Assembly: GCF_014203705.1 (NCBI RefSeq)
Contig: NZ_JACHJR010000001.1
Coordinates: forward strand, 2,728,001-2,792,000
DNA length: 64,000 nucleotides
Direction: 5' to 3'
From: Kitasatospora gansuensis
Lineage (GTDB): Bacteria > Actinomycetota > Actinomycetes > Streptomycetales > Streptomycetaceae
The translations under genes and the position numbers were made by a program. Within the stretch, counting starts at the first letter, position 1; each line of letters opens with the position of its first letter. The notes under the pieces were generated by a model, which ran no database searches, had not been told where the DNA came from, and saw only the letters and a program-made list of their open reading frames with translations. Shown here one piece after another: positions 48,601-56,580 of the stretch.

Positions 48601-49918
48601 GGCCGAGGCGGAGGCCGAGCGGGCGGACGCCCTGGCGTTCGCCGGGCAGTGCCGGGCCGAGGCCGAGGCGCAGGCCAGGCAGACCACCCACGAGGCGGAG
48701 GAGCGGGCCGCGGCCGCCGTGGCCGAGGCGGAGGACTTCGCCGCCGCGCTGCGGGCCGAGGCCGAGGAGTACGCGCTGGCCACCCGCACCCTGGCGGAGG
48801 ACTACGAGAACGCCGCCCGGAACCGGGCCGACGCGTACGACCGGGAGACCCGGGAGGCGGCCGAGCAGTTCGACCTGGCCACCCGGGAGCAGGCCAAGTC
48901 GGTGCTGGAGAAGGCGTTCGCGGACGCCGAGTCGCTGGGCGAGGACGCCCAGGCCACCGCGCTGGCCACCACCGCCGCCGCCGAGGAGCAGGCCGACGCG
49001 ATGGTGGCGGCCGCCCGCAAGGAGGCCGAGCGGCTCACCGCCGCCGGCGAGGCGGCCGGGCAGACCGAGGTGGAGCGCGCCAGGGCGGACGCCGACGCGC
49101 TGCTCTCCGAGGCCCGCCGGGACGCCACCGCGGTCCGCGAACGGGCGGAGGAGCTGCGCGAGCGCACCGACGCCGAGATCGAGGCGCTGCACGAGCGGGC
49201 CCGCAAGGAGAACGCGCAGGCCATGAAGTCGGCCGGCGAGCGGGTGGACACCCTGGTGACGGCGGCTCAGGAACAGCTCACCGAGGCGGAGGAGCAGGCC
49301 GCCAAGGCGGTCGCCGACGCCGAGGAGAAAGCAGCGAAGCTGGTCGCCGAGGCCGAGGAGAAGGCTTCCGAGCTCACCTCCGAGGCATCCGCGGAGGCCG
49401 GCAAGGTCCGGATCTCCGCGGTCCGCAAGGCCGAGGGCCTGCTCAAGGAGGCGGACCAGAAGCTCGCCGACTCCACGGCGCGCGCCGACAAGCTGCGCAC
49501 CGAGGCGGAGGAGCGGCTGAAGTCCGCCCAGGAGGAGGCCGAGCAGCAGCTCGAAACCGCCTCCGAGCAGGCCGAGAAGCGACTGCGGCGGGCCGACGAG
49601 AGCGCGGAGGAACAGCTCTCGCTGGCGGCCGAGGAGGCCGAGCGGCTGCTCGCCGAGGCGAAGGCCGAGGCGCAGCGCGTGACCGACGAGGGCCGCCGGG
49701 AGTTGGACGAGCTGGTACGCCGGCGCAAGGACATCAACACCGAGATCTCTCGGGTTCAGGATGTGCTCTCCGCGCTGGAGGCCTTTGAGGCACCGTCACC
49801 GGTCGCGCAGGGCAACGGGGGAAGCAGTGGCAAGAAGGACGGGGCGCCGAAGGCCGGTGCCGGAGTGGGTGCGCCCCGTTCGGGTGGCAATCGCTCCGGC
49901 GGCGCACCACCCGATTGA
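45620..49918 (+). CDS. scy: Scy-like giant coiled-coil polarity protein
   Basis: About 1432 residues from GTG 45620 (the frame is open upstream to 45245, but the N-terminus RGYDRYEADDHLSKFEAEMD matches what I recall of Scy). Almost wholly Ala/Glu/Arg/Leu coiled coil with 11-residue periodicity; the S. coelicolor protein is about 1326 residues. Units of 33 residues repeat in tandem near residues 778-843. A short non-coil Gly/Ser-rich tail ends the protein. Scy is a cytoskeletal scaffold that organises the hyphal tip with DivIVA and FilP and sets the number of growth sites. filP follows 106 bp downstream, as expected. Confidence 0.92.
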   Translation: MRGYDRYEADDHLSKFEAEMDRTRKERDKTVQHAEDLAYQVEVLRAKLHESRRQLSQPRAFDSVSGQAEQLLHNAEMQAQQLRAEAERQLRDSQAATQRLMAEAAERTARLEAELAARRRQLDEELSELRRSAERHVNENVSWAEQTRAGTEQESQRVLQEAQAEAERMIAAARAEAAALADHARAQTAADVDAARGEAQAAVEAALVRAQNDAERLLRAASEQAQQANAQAEAVTGEAQQQLAGAQAAAEQQLAVAQAEIGRLKQQAAEDQQRATEALDQAQAEIERLRTEALAEAERARQEAAELRARAEAAAEQLQIEAEAAVQRLVADGEAASDQRSQTAKAEIARMVATATKETDRIKAEAANAKAEAEAARAAAAEESERLRGAAESVATQLRTEAETAIAALRAEAEQEAAALRAEARAAAEQLAAEARETGRAEGAKDATVHLAKAAKQADEAVSRARAEAEATVAAAGTEAERLLAEAGAEAEQLRDEARAAMEQAQNAALEDAAALREQIRQAHDEAAQLRAEAEELRSQAAAEAERLESEARRQAVLRMEESAKTAEELLTKAKADADELRAGAGAEVERLREQTEAQAVETQGRAEQTLARARAEAEKLVAAAEQQGQDAITAAKAAAAENRGAAERETAELRREATEFDQRVRAEAQAAAEQLAAESRAAAEAARAEAAEWADNHRAATESWALQQRGEAEADANALREESRRERAEASAALEREQRETAELLAAAQAERTEAGTAAAELRATAERETAELRAQVTAETTELTERTAAETAELRAAAEAEAAALRARVTAETTELAERTAAETAELRAAAEAEAAELRAEGARELAEAQERAATAVAEVGELRAEATAEIAELRAAAERKAAELVSVAEDEAAETRQSVAGLYETASQQIAELRATAERETTETRELAELEAAELREIAERETAELRAAAEAEAAALHERTAAELTADREHAAAEIGQQRAEAQAYDERLRAEAEAERADALAFAGQCRAEAEAQARQTTHEAEERAAAAVAEAEDFAAALRAEAEEYALATRTLAEDYENAARNRADAYDRETREAAEQFDLATREQAKSVLEKAFADAESLGEDAQATALATTAAAEEQADAMVAAARKEAERLTAAGEAAGQTEVERARADADALLSEARRDATAVRERAEELRERTDAEIEALHERARKENAQAMKSAGERVDTLVTAAQEQLTEAEEQAAKAVADAEEKAAKLVAEAEEKASELTSEASAEAGKVRISAVRKAEGLLKEADQKLADSTARADKLRTEAEERLKSAQEEAEQQLETASEQAEKRLRRADESAEEQLSLAAEEAERLLAEAKAEAQRVTDEGRRELDELVRRRKDINTEISRVQDVLSALEAFEAPSPVAQGNGGSSGKKDGAPKAGAGVGAPRSGGNRSGGAPPD
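47951..48148 (+). repeat. 99-bp tandem repeat inside scy
   Basis: Two consecutive 99-bp units (47951-48049, 48050-48148) encode VTAETTEL.ERTAAETAEL... , 33 residues or three hendecads each. Differences are few and mostly silent or conservative, pointing to in-frame duplication within the coiled coil. Confidence 0.8.
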
Positions 49919-50024
49919 GCGGACATTGTCCGTGAAGCAACGGCGTTTCGCCTTCGACACTCCGATAACGTGTCAGGATTCCCTCAACCACCTCAGCGGT
50001 TAACGACAGGAAGCCCAGAACCCC

Positions 50025-50954
50025 ATGAGCGACAGTCACTCCCCTCACGGCTTCGACCTGGTGCGCCGTGGGTACGAGCGCGCCCAGGTCGACGAGCGGA
50101 TCACCAAGCTGGTGGCCGACCGCGACTCCGCGCTGACCAGGATCGGCGCGCTGGAGAAGCGCATCGAGGAGCTCCACCTGGAGACCCAGAGCGCCCAGGC
50201 CGCGGTCACCGACGCCGAGCCTTCGTACGCCGGGCTCGGTGCCCGGGTCGAGAAGATCCTCCGCCTCGCCGAGGAGGAGGCGAAGGACCTGCGCGACGAG
50301 GCGCACCGCGCCGCCGAGCAGCACCGCGAGCTGGCCGAGGCCGCCGCGCAGCAGGTCCGGACCGAGGCGGAGAACTACGCCAAGGACCGCAAGGCCAAGG
50401 CCGAGGACGAGGGTCTGCGGATCGTCGACAAGGCCAAGAGCGACAGCGCCCAGCTGCGCGCCGAGGCCAACAAGGACGCGCAGAACAAGCGTGAGGAGGC
50501 GGACGCCCTCTTCGAGGAGACCCGCACCAAGGCCGCCCAGGCCGCGCTGGAGTTCGAGACCAACCTGGCCAAGCGCCGCGAGCAGTCCGAGCGTGACCTG
50601 GCGGCCCGTCAGGCCAAGGCCGAGAAGCGCCTCGCGGAGATCGAGCACCGCGCCGAGCAGCTCCGCCTGGAGGCCGAGAAGCTCCGCACCGACGCCGAGC
50701 GCCGCGCCCGCCAGACGGTGGAGACGGCCCAGCGCCAGTCCGAGGACATCGTGGCCGACGCGAACGCCAAGGCCGACCGGATCCGCAGCGAGTCCGAGCG
50801 CGAGCTGGCGGCGCTCACCAACCGCCGCGACTCGATCAACGCCCAGCTCACCAACGTGCGCGAGATGCTCGCCACGCTGACCGGCGCGGCCGTGGCCGCC
50901 GCCACCCTGCCGACGGACGACGCCCTCGGCGTCCCCGCCCAGCAGTCCCGCTGA
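50025..50954 (+). CDS. filP: FilP intermediate-filament-like cytoskeletal protein
   Basis: 309 residues, close to the S. coelicolor size of about 310. The N-terminus GFDLVRRGYERAQVDERITK resembles the DivIVA membrane and polarity motif; a long coiled coil follows (about 30-285), with a break near AEPSYAGLGARVEKILRLAE, and a short neutral tail. FilP forms filaments near hyphal tips, interacts with DivIVA and contributes to cell stiffness. It follows scy and ends at a hairpin terminator. Confidence 0.94.
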   Translation: MSDSHSPHGFDLVRRGYERAQVDERITKLVADRDSALTRIGALEKRIEELHLETQSAQAAVTDAEPSYAGLGARVEKILRLAEEEAKDLRDEAHRAAEQHRELAEAAAQQVRTEAENYAKDRKAKAEDEGLRIVDKAKSDSAQLRAEANKDAQNKREEADALFEETRTKAAQAALEFETNLAKRREQSERDLAARQAKAEKRLAEIEHRAEQLRLEAEKLRTDAERRARQTVETAQRQSEDIVADANAKADRIRSESERELAALTNRRDSINAQLTNVREMLATLTGAAVAAATLPTDDALGVPAQQSR

Positions 50955-50967
50955 CGCCTGATCAGCC

Positions 50968-50997
50968 GGGCCCGTACCCCTCCGGGGGTGCGGGCCC
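50968..50997 (+). terminator. Terminator after filP
   Basis: 13-bp stem GGGCCCGTACCCC / GGGGTGCGGGCCC with one G-U pair, loop TCCG, then TTCTG. Confidence 0.65.
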
Positions 50998-51088
50998 TTC
51001 TGCGTGCGAGGGCCGTTCATCCGACGGTCGTACGGGGTTCAGTCCGAATCCGCACCCCGCTGGGGTACCGGCCCGAGGCTGTCCAGTC

Positions 51089-52375
51089 ATGCGACTCTCC
51101 CGTCTGACCCCGCTCGCCGCGGCCACCGCCGCGCTGGCCCTGTTCGCCCCGACCGCGCAGGCCGCCACCGCCCCGCAGCACGACGGCAGTTGGACCTACC
51201 GCGACCCGGCCCCGCTTGGCGGCGGCTTCGACCTCGGCGGGTTCAGCGACCTGTTCCCGGCCGACGACTCCGGCGAGGTGTTCTGGACCCTCACCGACCG
51301 CGGCCCGAACGCGGACGCGCCGGCCGACACCGACAAGATCTTCCTCAAGCCCGACTACACCCCGCAGATCCTCAAGATCCGCCTCGGCCGGGGCGGCGAG
51401 GTCCGGGTGCTCAAGCGCATCCCGCTCCAGGTCCCGAAGGGCCAGTCCGACCCGGTCACCGGCACCCGCTTCCTGACCGGCCTGCCGCCCGCCGCACTCA
51501 CCGCCGAGCGGCCGGTCGACAGCACGGGCAAGGTGCTCCCGAACGACCCGTACGGCGTGGACAGCGAGGGCCTGGTGCTGGCGCACGACGGCTCGTTCTG
51601 GGTGAGCAGCGAGTACGGCTCCTCGATCCTGCACTTCTCCCGCCAGGGCGTGCTGGACACCGTGCTGGTGCCGGCCGGTTCGTCCTACCAGGCGCCGGGC
51701 GTGCGGGTGTTGAAGATCCTGCCCGCGATCGAGGCCAAGCAGAAGAACAACAAGGGCCTGGAGGGCCTGACCGTCTCCGCCGACGGCCGCACGCTGTACG
51801 CGGCGCAGCAGGAGAAGCTCGCCAACCCGGACCCCAAGACCAGCAAGAAGTCCCGGGTCCAGCGGATCTTCCGGATCGACATCGGCGGCCGCACCCCGTC
51901 CGTCACCGGCGAGTTCGCCTTCCTCCGCGAGGCCGACAGCACCACCGACGGCAACTGGACCACCTCCGCGGTGACCTGGCTCGGCACCGACCGGCTCGCG
52001 GTCGAGGAGCGCGACGGGGCCCGCCCGACCGCCCACACCCAGATCTTCGAGGTGGACTTCCGCAAGGCCACCAACCTCCTCGGCACCAAGTGGGACGACC
52101 CGGCCACCACCCCGACCCTGGAGCAGGACCCCTCCGGCGTGGTGACCGGTACCAAGAAGCCGCTCTTCGACGCGGTCACCGCCGGAGTGGCGAACGGCAA
52201 GATCGAGGGCATGGTCCTGCGCCCCACCCACCACGGCCGGGCCGAGCTCTACCTGGTCAACGACAACGACTTCGGCGTCGACGCCTTCAAGGACGGCGCG
52301 GTGGTCTGGAACAAGGCCGTCACCAAGGTCGACCGCTACATCCTCCCGGCAGGGACGGTCACCTTCTCCCGCTGA
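51089..52375 (+). CDS. Secreted phytase-like/esterase-like beta-propeller protein
   Basis: 428 residues. Signal peptide RLSRLTPLAAATAALALFAP ending about AQA-A (27). The rest fits the phytase-like domain of the esterase-like family: GGFSDLFPADDSGEVFWTLT, DRGPNADAP, SEGLVLAHDGSFWVSSEYG, NKGLEGLTVSADGRTLYAAQ, and KIEGMVLRPTHHGRAELYLV ... NDNDFGVD. These repeated Glu-Gly-Leu/Met plus Asp-Asn-Asp blades bind metal in relatives. Exported phosphoesterase activity is likely but not proven. Repeat copy D begins 17 bp after the stop. Confidence 0.82.
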   Translation: MRLSRLTPLAAATAALALFAPTAQAATAPQHDGSWTYRDPAPLGGGFDLGGFSDLFPADDSGEVFWTLTDRGPNADAPADTDKIFLKPDYTPQILKIRLGRGGEVRVLKRIPLQVPKGQSDPVTGTRFLTGLPPAALTAERPVDSTGKVLPNDPYGVDSEGLVLAHDGSFWVSSEYGSSILHFSRQGVLDTVLVPAGSSYQAPGVRVLKILPAIEAKQKNNKGLEGLTVSADGRTLYAAQQEKLANPDPKTSKKSRVQRIFRIDIGGRTPSVTGEFAFLREADSTTDGNWTTSAVTWLGTDRLAVEERDGARPTAHTQIFEVDFRKATNLLGTKWDDPATTPTLEQDPSGVVTGTKKPLFDAVTAGVANGKIEGMVLRPTHHGRAELYLVNDNDFGVDAFKDGAVVWNKAVTKVDRYILPAGTVTFSR

Positions 52376-52391
52376 CGCAAGGTTGCACCCT

Positions 52392-52508
52392 CAGGGGCTC
52401 GGGGAACTGCGACGCCAACCTCGTAAAAGGTGATCCGTACGTAGGCGGTCAGGCACTTTCGCAGTGATACCCGCCAGCCACGAACCGTCGCCGTTCCCCG
52501 AGCCCCTG
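52392..52508. repeat. Palindromic intergenic repeat, copy D
   Basis: 117 bp, inverted relative to copy A and about 95% identical to it (roughly 6 differences in 113). Terminal inverted repeats match at 22 of 23 positions. Lies between convergent phytase-like and hydrolase genes. Confidence 0.9.
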
Positions 52509-52526
52509 TCTGCCGAAGCATGTGCC

Positions 52527-53294
52527 CTAGCAGCGCCGCAAAAGCGCCCTGACCACCGCATTGAAGCTCTCCGGAGCCTCCAGTGAACTCAAGTGCCCCA
52601 CCCCCGGAATGACGGTCAGTTCGGCATCGGGAAGCGTCTCCGCCATCACCCGAGCCTCCGCCAGCGGCGTCAGTGCGTCGTGCTCGCCGACCACCACCGC
52701 CGCCGGAACCGCCAGCGTGGCCAGCGTCGGCAGCGAGTCCGGCCGCGCGGCCATAGCGCGCTGCGCCCAGGCGACCGCCTGCGGAGACGCTTCGGCGATC
52801 ATCGCCCGGACCCGGTCGGCCAGTTCGGGGTCGACGGCCGGGCCGAGCAGGCCGTCCTCGATCTTCTCCTCCGCCAGGATCCGGACGCTGTTCCGGGCCA
52901 GCACCGCTGCGGCGATCCGCTCCCGGTTGGCCCGGGCGGCGTCGCCGTCCACGACCGCCTTGGTGTCGGCGAGCAGCAGTCCGGCGACCCGTTCGGCGTG
53001 CCGGCGGGCGAAGGCCATCGCCACGTACCCGCCCATCGACAGGCCGCCGATCACCGCCCGCTCGATTCCCAGCTCGTCCAGCACCGTCGCGATGTCGTCC
53101 GCGACCAGTTCGAGCAAGGGCGCCCCCTCGGCCGGGGCCGAGCCGCCGAAGCCGCGCTGGTCCGGTGTGATCACCAGGGCGACGTCCGCGAGCGATTCGG
53201 TCTGGGCCTGCCACATCCGGGCGGCCAGCGGGAAGGCGTGCAGCAGCACCAGTGGGGTACCTGTGCCGTGCGCGGTGAAGGCGGGGAGAGTCAT
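52527..53294 (-). CDS. Alpha/beta hydrolase
   Basis: 255 residues. Classic fold: HG near the N-terminus (LVLLHAFPLAARMW), nucleophile Ser in GGLSMGGYVA (about 97), acid Asp in VVGEHDALTP, and His in IPGVGHLSSLEAPESF. The substrate cannot be read from sequence; 3-oxoadipate enol-lactonase and haloperoxidase-like relatives share this layout. Single-gene unit divergent from the ABC-2 transporter. Confidence 0.88.
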   Translation of the reverse strand: MTLPAFTAHGTGTPLVLLHAFPLAARMWQAQTESLADVALVITPDQRGFGGSAPAEGAPLLELVADDIATVLDELGIERAVIGGLSMGGYVAMAFARRHAERVAGLLLADTKAVVDGDAARANRERIAAAVLARNSVRILAEEKIEDGLLGPAVDPELADRVRAMIAEASPQAVAWAQRAMAARPDSLPTLATLAVPAAVVVGEHDALTPLAEARVMAETLPDAELTVIPGVGHLSSLEAPESFNAVVRALLRRC

Positions 53295-53384
53295 GACTCC
53301 ACCGTAGAGCGGCTCGCCGATCGGCCGAGGCAGCGCGCTGGCCTGTCCGAATTGTCATAGCCTGACGGAGAGTAAGGAGCGCAG

Positions 53385-54374
53385 ATGATCGAGCTGCACG
53401 AACTGACGAAACGTTACGGCGACACTCTCGCGGTGGACGGCCTGAACTTCCAGGTGCCGCAGGGCGTGGTCACCGGGTTCCTCGGCCCGAACGGCGCCGG
53501 CAAGTCCACCACCATGCGGATGATCCTCGACCTGGACCGGCCGACCAGCGGCAAGGTCACCATCGACGGCAAGCGGTACGGGCAGCTGAACGAACCGCTG
53601 AAGTACATCGGCGCCCTGCTGGAGGCGAAGGCCGTGCACCCCGGCCGGACCGCCTACGACCATCTGCTCTGGCTCGCCCAGAGCAACCGCATCCCGCGCA
53701 AGCGGGTGGACGAGGTGCTCGCCCTGGTCGGGCTGAGCTCGGTGGCGAGGAAGCGCTCCCGGGGCTTCTCGCTCGGCATGGGCCAGCGGCTCGGCATCGC
53801 CTCCGCGCTGCTCGGCGACCCGGAGATCCTGATGTTCGACGAGCCGGTGAACGGGCTCGACCCCGAGGGCATCCTGTGGATCCGCAACCTGATGAAGGGT
53901 CTGGCCACCGAGGGCCGCACGGTCTTCGTCTCCTCGCACCTGATGAGCGAGATGGCGCTGACCGCCGACCACCTGGTGGTGATCGGCCGGGGCAAGCTGC
54001 TGGCCAACCTCTCGATGGCGGACTTCATCAAGCAGAACTCCCGCTCGGCGGTCCGGGTCCGCACCCCGCACGTGGAGCAGCTGCTGACCGCCCTGCACGG
54101 CGCCGGTCTGAACGCCGAGGCCGGCCCCGACGGCTCGTACGAGATCGAGGACGGCGACCTCGCGCACATCGGCGAGCTGGCCGCCTCGCACGGCGTGACC
54201 CTGCACGAGCTGAGCCCGCAGCAGGCGTCCCTGGAGGAGGCGTTCATGCAGATGACGGCGGACTCCGTGGAGTACCACGCGGGCGACGGCGAGGGCCGGG
54301 ACGCCGCAGGCGCCTGGGGCGCCGCCTGGCAGCCCCGGGACGCGGCCGCACCGGCCACGGGCAAGGAGAACTGA
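53385..54374 (+). CDS. ABC-2 transporter ATP-binding protein
   Basis: 329 residues, ATG after AAGGAG at 5 nt. Walker A GPNGAGKSTT (about 37), Q-loop region, signature SLGMGQRLGIA (in place of LSGGQ, common in this DrrA/BcrA-type class) and Walker B LMFDEPVNGLDP. The C-terminal extension includes a DUF4162-type segment (VRVRTPHVEQLLTALHGAGL) and an acidic, Ala-rich tail. Partners with the permease that begins two bases after its stop. Substrate unknown; export of a lipid, antibiotic or peptide is typical. Confidence 0.92.
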   Translation: MIELHELTKRYGDTLAVDGLNFQVPQGVVTGFLGPNGAGKSTTMRMILDLDRPTSGKVTIDGKRYGQLNEPLKYIGALLEAKAVHPGRTAYDHLLWLAQSNRIPRKRVDEVLALVGLSSVARKRSRGFSLGMGQRLGIASALLGDPEILMFDEPVNGLDPEGILWIRNLMKGLATEGRTVFVSSHLMSEMALTADHLVVIGRGKLLANLSMADFIKQNSRSAVRVRTPHVEQLLTALHGAGLNAEAGPDGSYEIEDGDLAHIGELAASHGVTLHELSPQQASLEEAFMQMTADSVEYHAGDGEGRDAAGAWGAAWQPRDAAAPATGKEN

Positions 54375-54375
54375 G

Positions 54376-55143
54376 ATGGCGTCATTCCCCGCGGTCCTGC
54401 AGTCCGAGTGGACCAAGATCCGCAGTGTCCGCTCCACCGTCTGGACGCTCCTCCTCACCTTCGTGATCACGCTGCTCGTCGGGGGGCTGGCCTCGCTGAT
54501 CACCAAGCTCAACTTCAACGAGTTCAACGAGAAGGCCACCAGCACCTTCGACGCCACCGGGACGGCCTTCTCCGGCATCCTGCTGGGCGAGTTGGCCATC
54601 ATCGTGTTCGGGGTACTGGCGATCGGCAACGAGTACAGCAGCGGCATGATCCGGGTCAGCCTTGCCGCGGTGCCCCAGCGAGGCACGCTGCTAGTCGGCA
54701 AAGCCGCCGTTCTCGGCGCGCTGGCGCTGGTCGTGTCGGTGGCCACCGCCTTCGTCACGTTCTTCGTCGGCCAGGCACTACTCGGCGACCACTCCACCAC
54801 GATCGGCTCGCCGGGCGTCCTGCGGGCGGTCTGCGGGGCGGCCCTGTACCTGACCATGCTCTGCCTGTTCTCGGCGGGCGTGACGACGATGCTGCACAAC
54901 CAGACCCTCGCACTCGGCGTGCTGGTGCCGTTCTTCTTCCTGCTCTCACCGATCCTCTCGATCGTGCCGTGGGTGAGGACAGGCGCCCACTACTTCCCCG
55001 ACTACGCGGGCTCCCGGATGCTGCTCGTCTACGAGCAGCACGACCAGCCGTACGGGCCCTGGACCGGCTTCTTCATCTGCCTCGCCTGGACGGCGGCCGC
55101 CATCCTCGGCGGCATCCTGGTCCTGAAGAAGCGCGACGCCTGA
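54376..55143 (+). CDS. ABC-2 transporter permease
   Basis: 255 residues. Begins LQSEWTKIRSVRSTVWTLLL, the usual start of Streptomyces ABC-2 permeases, with six hydrophobic helices including VWTLLLTFVITLLVGGLASL, GILLGELAIIVFGVLAIGNE, LGALALVVSVATAFVTFFVG, LTMLCLFSAGVTTML, LGVLVPFFFLLSPILSIVPW and FFICLAWTAAAILGGILVL. Coupled to the ATPase gene. Confidence 0.9.
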   Translation: MASFPAVLQSEWTKIRSVRSTVWTLLLTFVITLLVGGLASLITKLNFNEFNEKATSTFDATGTAFSGILLGELAIIVFGVLAIGNEYSSGMIRVSLAAVPQRGTLLVGKAAVLGALALVVSVATAFVTFFVGQALLGDHSTTIGSPGVLRAVCGAALYLTMLCLFSAGVTTMLHNQTLALGVLVPFFFLLSPILSIVPWVRTGAHYFPDYAGSRMLLVYEQHDQPYGPWTGFFICLAWTAAAILGGILVLKKRDA

Positions 55144-55204
55144 CCCCCCGTTCTCGCGAGGCCGGGTCTTGCCCGGTCACCGACACCCCTGCCAGGGTGA
55201 CCCG

Positions 55205-56254
55205 GTGACCGAGCAACCCCGGCCTCGCGTGCTGATCGCCGCCGCCGCGCCCGACGACCTGCTGCCCCTGGAGCTGGACCGCTACCTGGCCGCCGGTCTC
55301 GACCTCACCGTGAACCTCTGGCGGCTGACCGACCCGGCCGCGGTCCGGCGGGACTGGGGCGGCCGGGTCACCCTCACCGACTTCGACGGCTTCGACCCGG
55401 CCGCCCTGCTGGGTGCCCAGCTGGCCGACGGTCTCGGGTACGACGCGGTGAAGACCCGGGCGGCGGTGCCGATCCGGGCCGAGTTCTTCGCCGCCGCCAC
55501 CGACCCGGCACTGCCCCACCCGCTCCGGGTGGTCGGCCAGTCCGGGGCCGGGGTGAACCACATCGACGGCGAGGCGGCGGCCCGGCACGGCGTACGGGTC
55601 GTCAACACCCCGGGCACCACCTCGGTGGCGGTGGCCGAGTTCGCGCTGGCCCAACTGCTGGCGCTGCTGCGCGGCCTGACGGAGCACAACACCGCCGCGC
55701 ACCGGGGCGCCTGGCCGAAGACCGTGCAGCGCCCACGACAGCTCTCCGAACTCCGGCTCGGCATCCTGGGCTTCGGACTGATCGGGCGGGCGCTGGCGGC
55801 CCGCGCAACGGCCCTGGGGATGCCGGTGAGCGCGCACAGCCGGTCGCTGACCGCCGAGGACGCGGAGCGGCTGGGCGTCCGCCGGGCCGGTTCGCTGCCG
55901 GCGCTGCTGGCCGAGGCGGACGTGCTCTCGCTGCACCTGCCGCTCACCCCGGCCAGCCGGGGCCTGCTCGGCGCCCGGGAGCTGGCCGCGATGCGGCCGG
56001 GGTCGCTGCTGCTCAACACCGCCCGGGGCGGCATCGTGGACGAGGCCGCGCTGGCCGCCGCGCTGCGTGATCCGGCCCACCCGCTGGCCGGGGCCGCCGT
56101 GGACACCTTCGAGTACGAGCACACGGCGTTCACCTCACCGCTGTTCGGCCTGCCCAACGCGCTGCTGACCCCGCACGTGGCGGGCATGACCCGGACCGCG
56201 ATGGCCGACTCCGCCGTGCTCTGCGCGGACCGGATCGCCGCCGTACTGACCTAG
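55205..56254 (+). CDS. D-isomer-specific 2-hydroxyacid dehydrogenase
   Basis: 349 residues from GTG 55205. NAD site LGILGFGLIGRALA (about 184-197). Catalytic Arg in LLNTARGGIVDE, Glu in VDTFEYEH and His in LLTPHVAGMT. The gene resembles phosphoglycerate or glyoxylate/hydroxypyruvate reductases; the N-terminal third is unusual (FDGFDPAALLGAQLADGLGY), so the substrate is open. Its TAG stop lies in the same CTAG tetramer as the stop of the convergent gene. Confidence 0.87.
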   Translation: MTEQPRPRVLIAAAAPDDLLPLELDRYLAAGLDLTVNLWRLTDPAAVRRDWGGRVTLTDFDGFDPAALLGAQLADGLGYDAVKTRAAVPIRAEFFAAATDPALPHPLRVVGQSGAGVNHIDGEAAARHGVRVVNTPGTTSVAVAEFALAQLLALLRGLTEHNTAAHRGAWPKTVQRPRQLSELRLGILGFGLIGRALAARATALGMPVSAHSRSLTAEDAERLGVRRAGSLPALLAEADVLSLHLPLTPASRGLLGARELAAMRPGSLLLNTARGGIVDEAALAAALRDPAHPLAGAAVDTFEYEHTAFTSPLFGLPNALLTPHVAGMTRTAMADSAVLCADRIAAVLT

Positions 56255-56580
56255 TACCGCGGTGCGCCCCGCCCGCGCTGCAGGTTGGAGGTGCGGCGCT
56301 CGCGGGCCGTCCAGCAGGCCCGGTGCCAGTGCCGGCGGTCGTCCACGCCGCCGCCGTGGGCGGGCCAGGCGACCACGTGGCCGACACCCGGCGGGATCTC
56401 CTGGTCGCAGCCCGGGCACCGGTAGTGCCGCCCGGCGGTGCCCGCCACGGTCTGCACCACCCAGTCCTCGCCGCGGTAGTCCTCGGTCCGGCGGAGCGAG
56501 CCGCCGAGCGGGGTACCGGTGGGCTCGTCGGCGGCAGTGGCGGTGATCCACTTCCGCTGCTGATTACGACGGGGCGACAC
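56251..56580 (-). CDS. Small zinc-ribbon-like protein (often labelled ATP/GTP-binding)
   Basis: 109 residues from GTG 56580 (GAGAGG 7 nt upstream). Basic N-terminus SPRRNQQRKW, then the conserved core RGEDWVVQTVAGTAGRHYRC. CPGCDQEIPPGVGHVVAW ... DDRRHWHRACW gives Cys-x2-Cys ... His ... His-x2-Cys spacing suited to zinc. No P-loop is present, so the nucleotide-binding label that I recall for relatives is not supported. Overlaps the convergent dehydrogenase gene by four bases. Function unknown. Confidence 0.8.
   Translation of the reverse strand: MSPRRNQQRKWITATAADEPTGTPLGGSLRRTEDYRGEDWVVQTVAGTAGRHYRCPGCDQEIPPGVGHVVAWPAHGGGVDDRRHWHRACWTARERRTSNLQRGRGAPRY

Noticed and set aside
45527..49192. 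Very long minus-strand open frame antisense to scy (1221 codons)
   Set aside because: It mirrors the Ala/Glu/Leu repeats of the coiled coil; the product is a Gly/Leu/Gln-rich low-complexity sequence and the plus frame has correct codon bias.
51089..52375. Classical histidine acid or beta-propeller phytase with proven activity
   Set aside because: Only the phytase-like domain pattern is seen; no HAP motif RHGxRxP.
27243..52508. Repeats as a CRISPR array or insertion sequence
   Set aside because: No regular spacing, spacers, cas genes or transposase, and no target-site duplication found.
56251..56580. ATP/GTP-binding protein
   Set aside because: No P-loop; the conserved feature is a Cys/His zinc-ribbon pattern.
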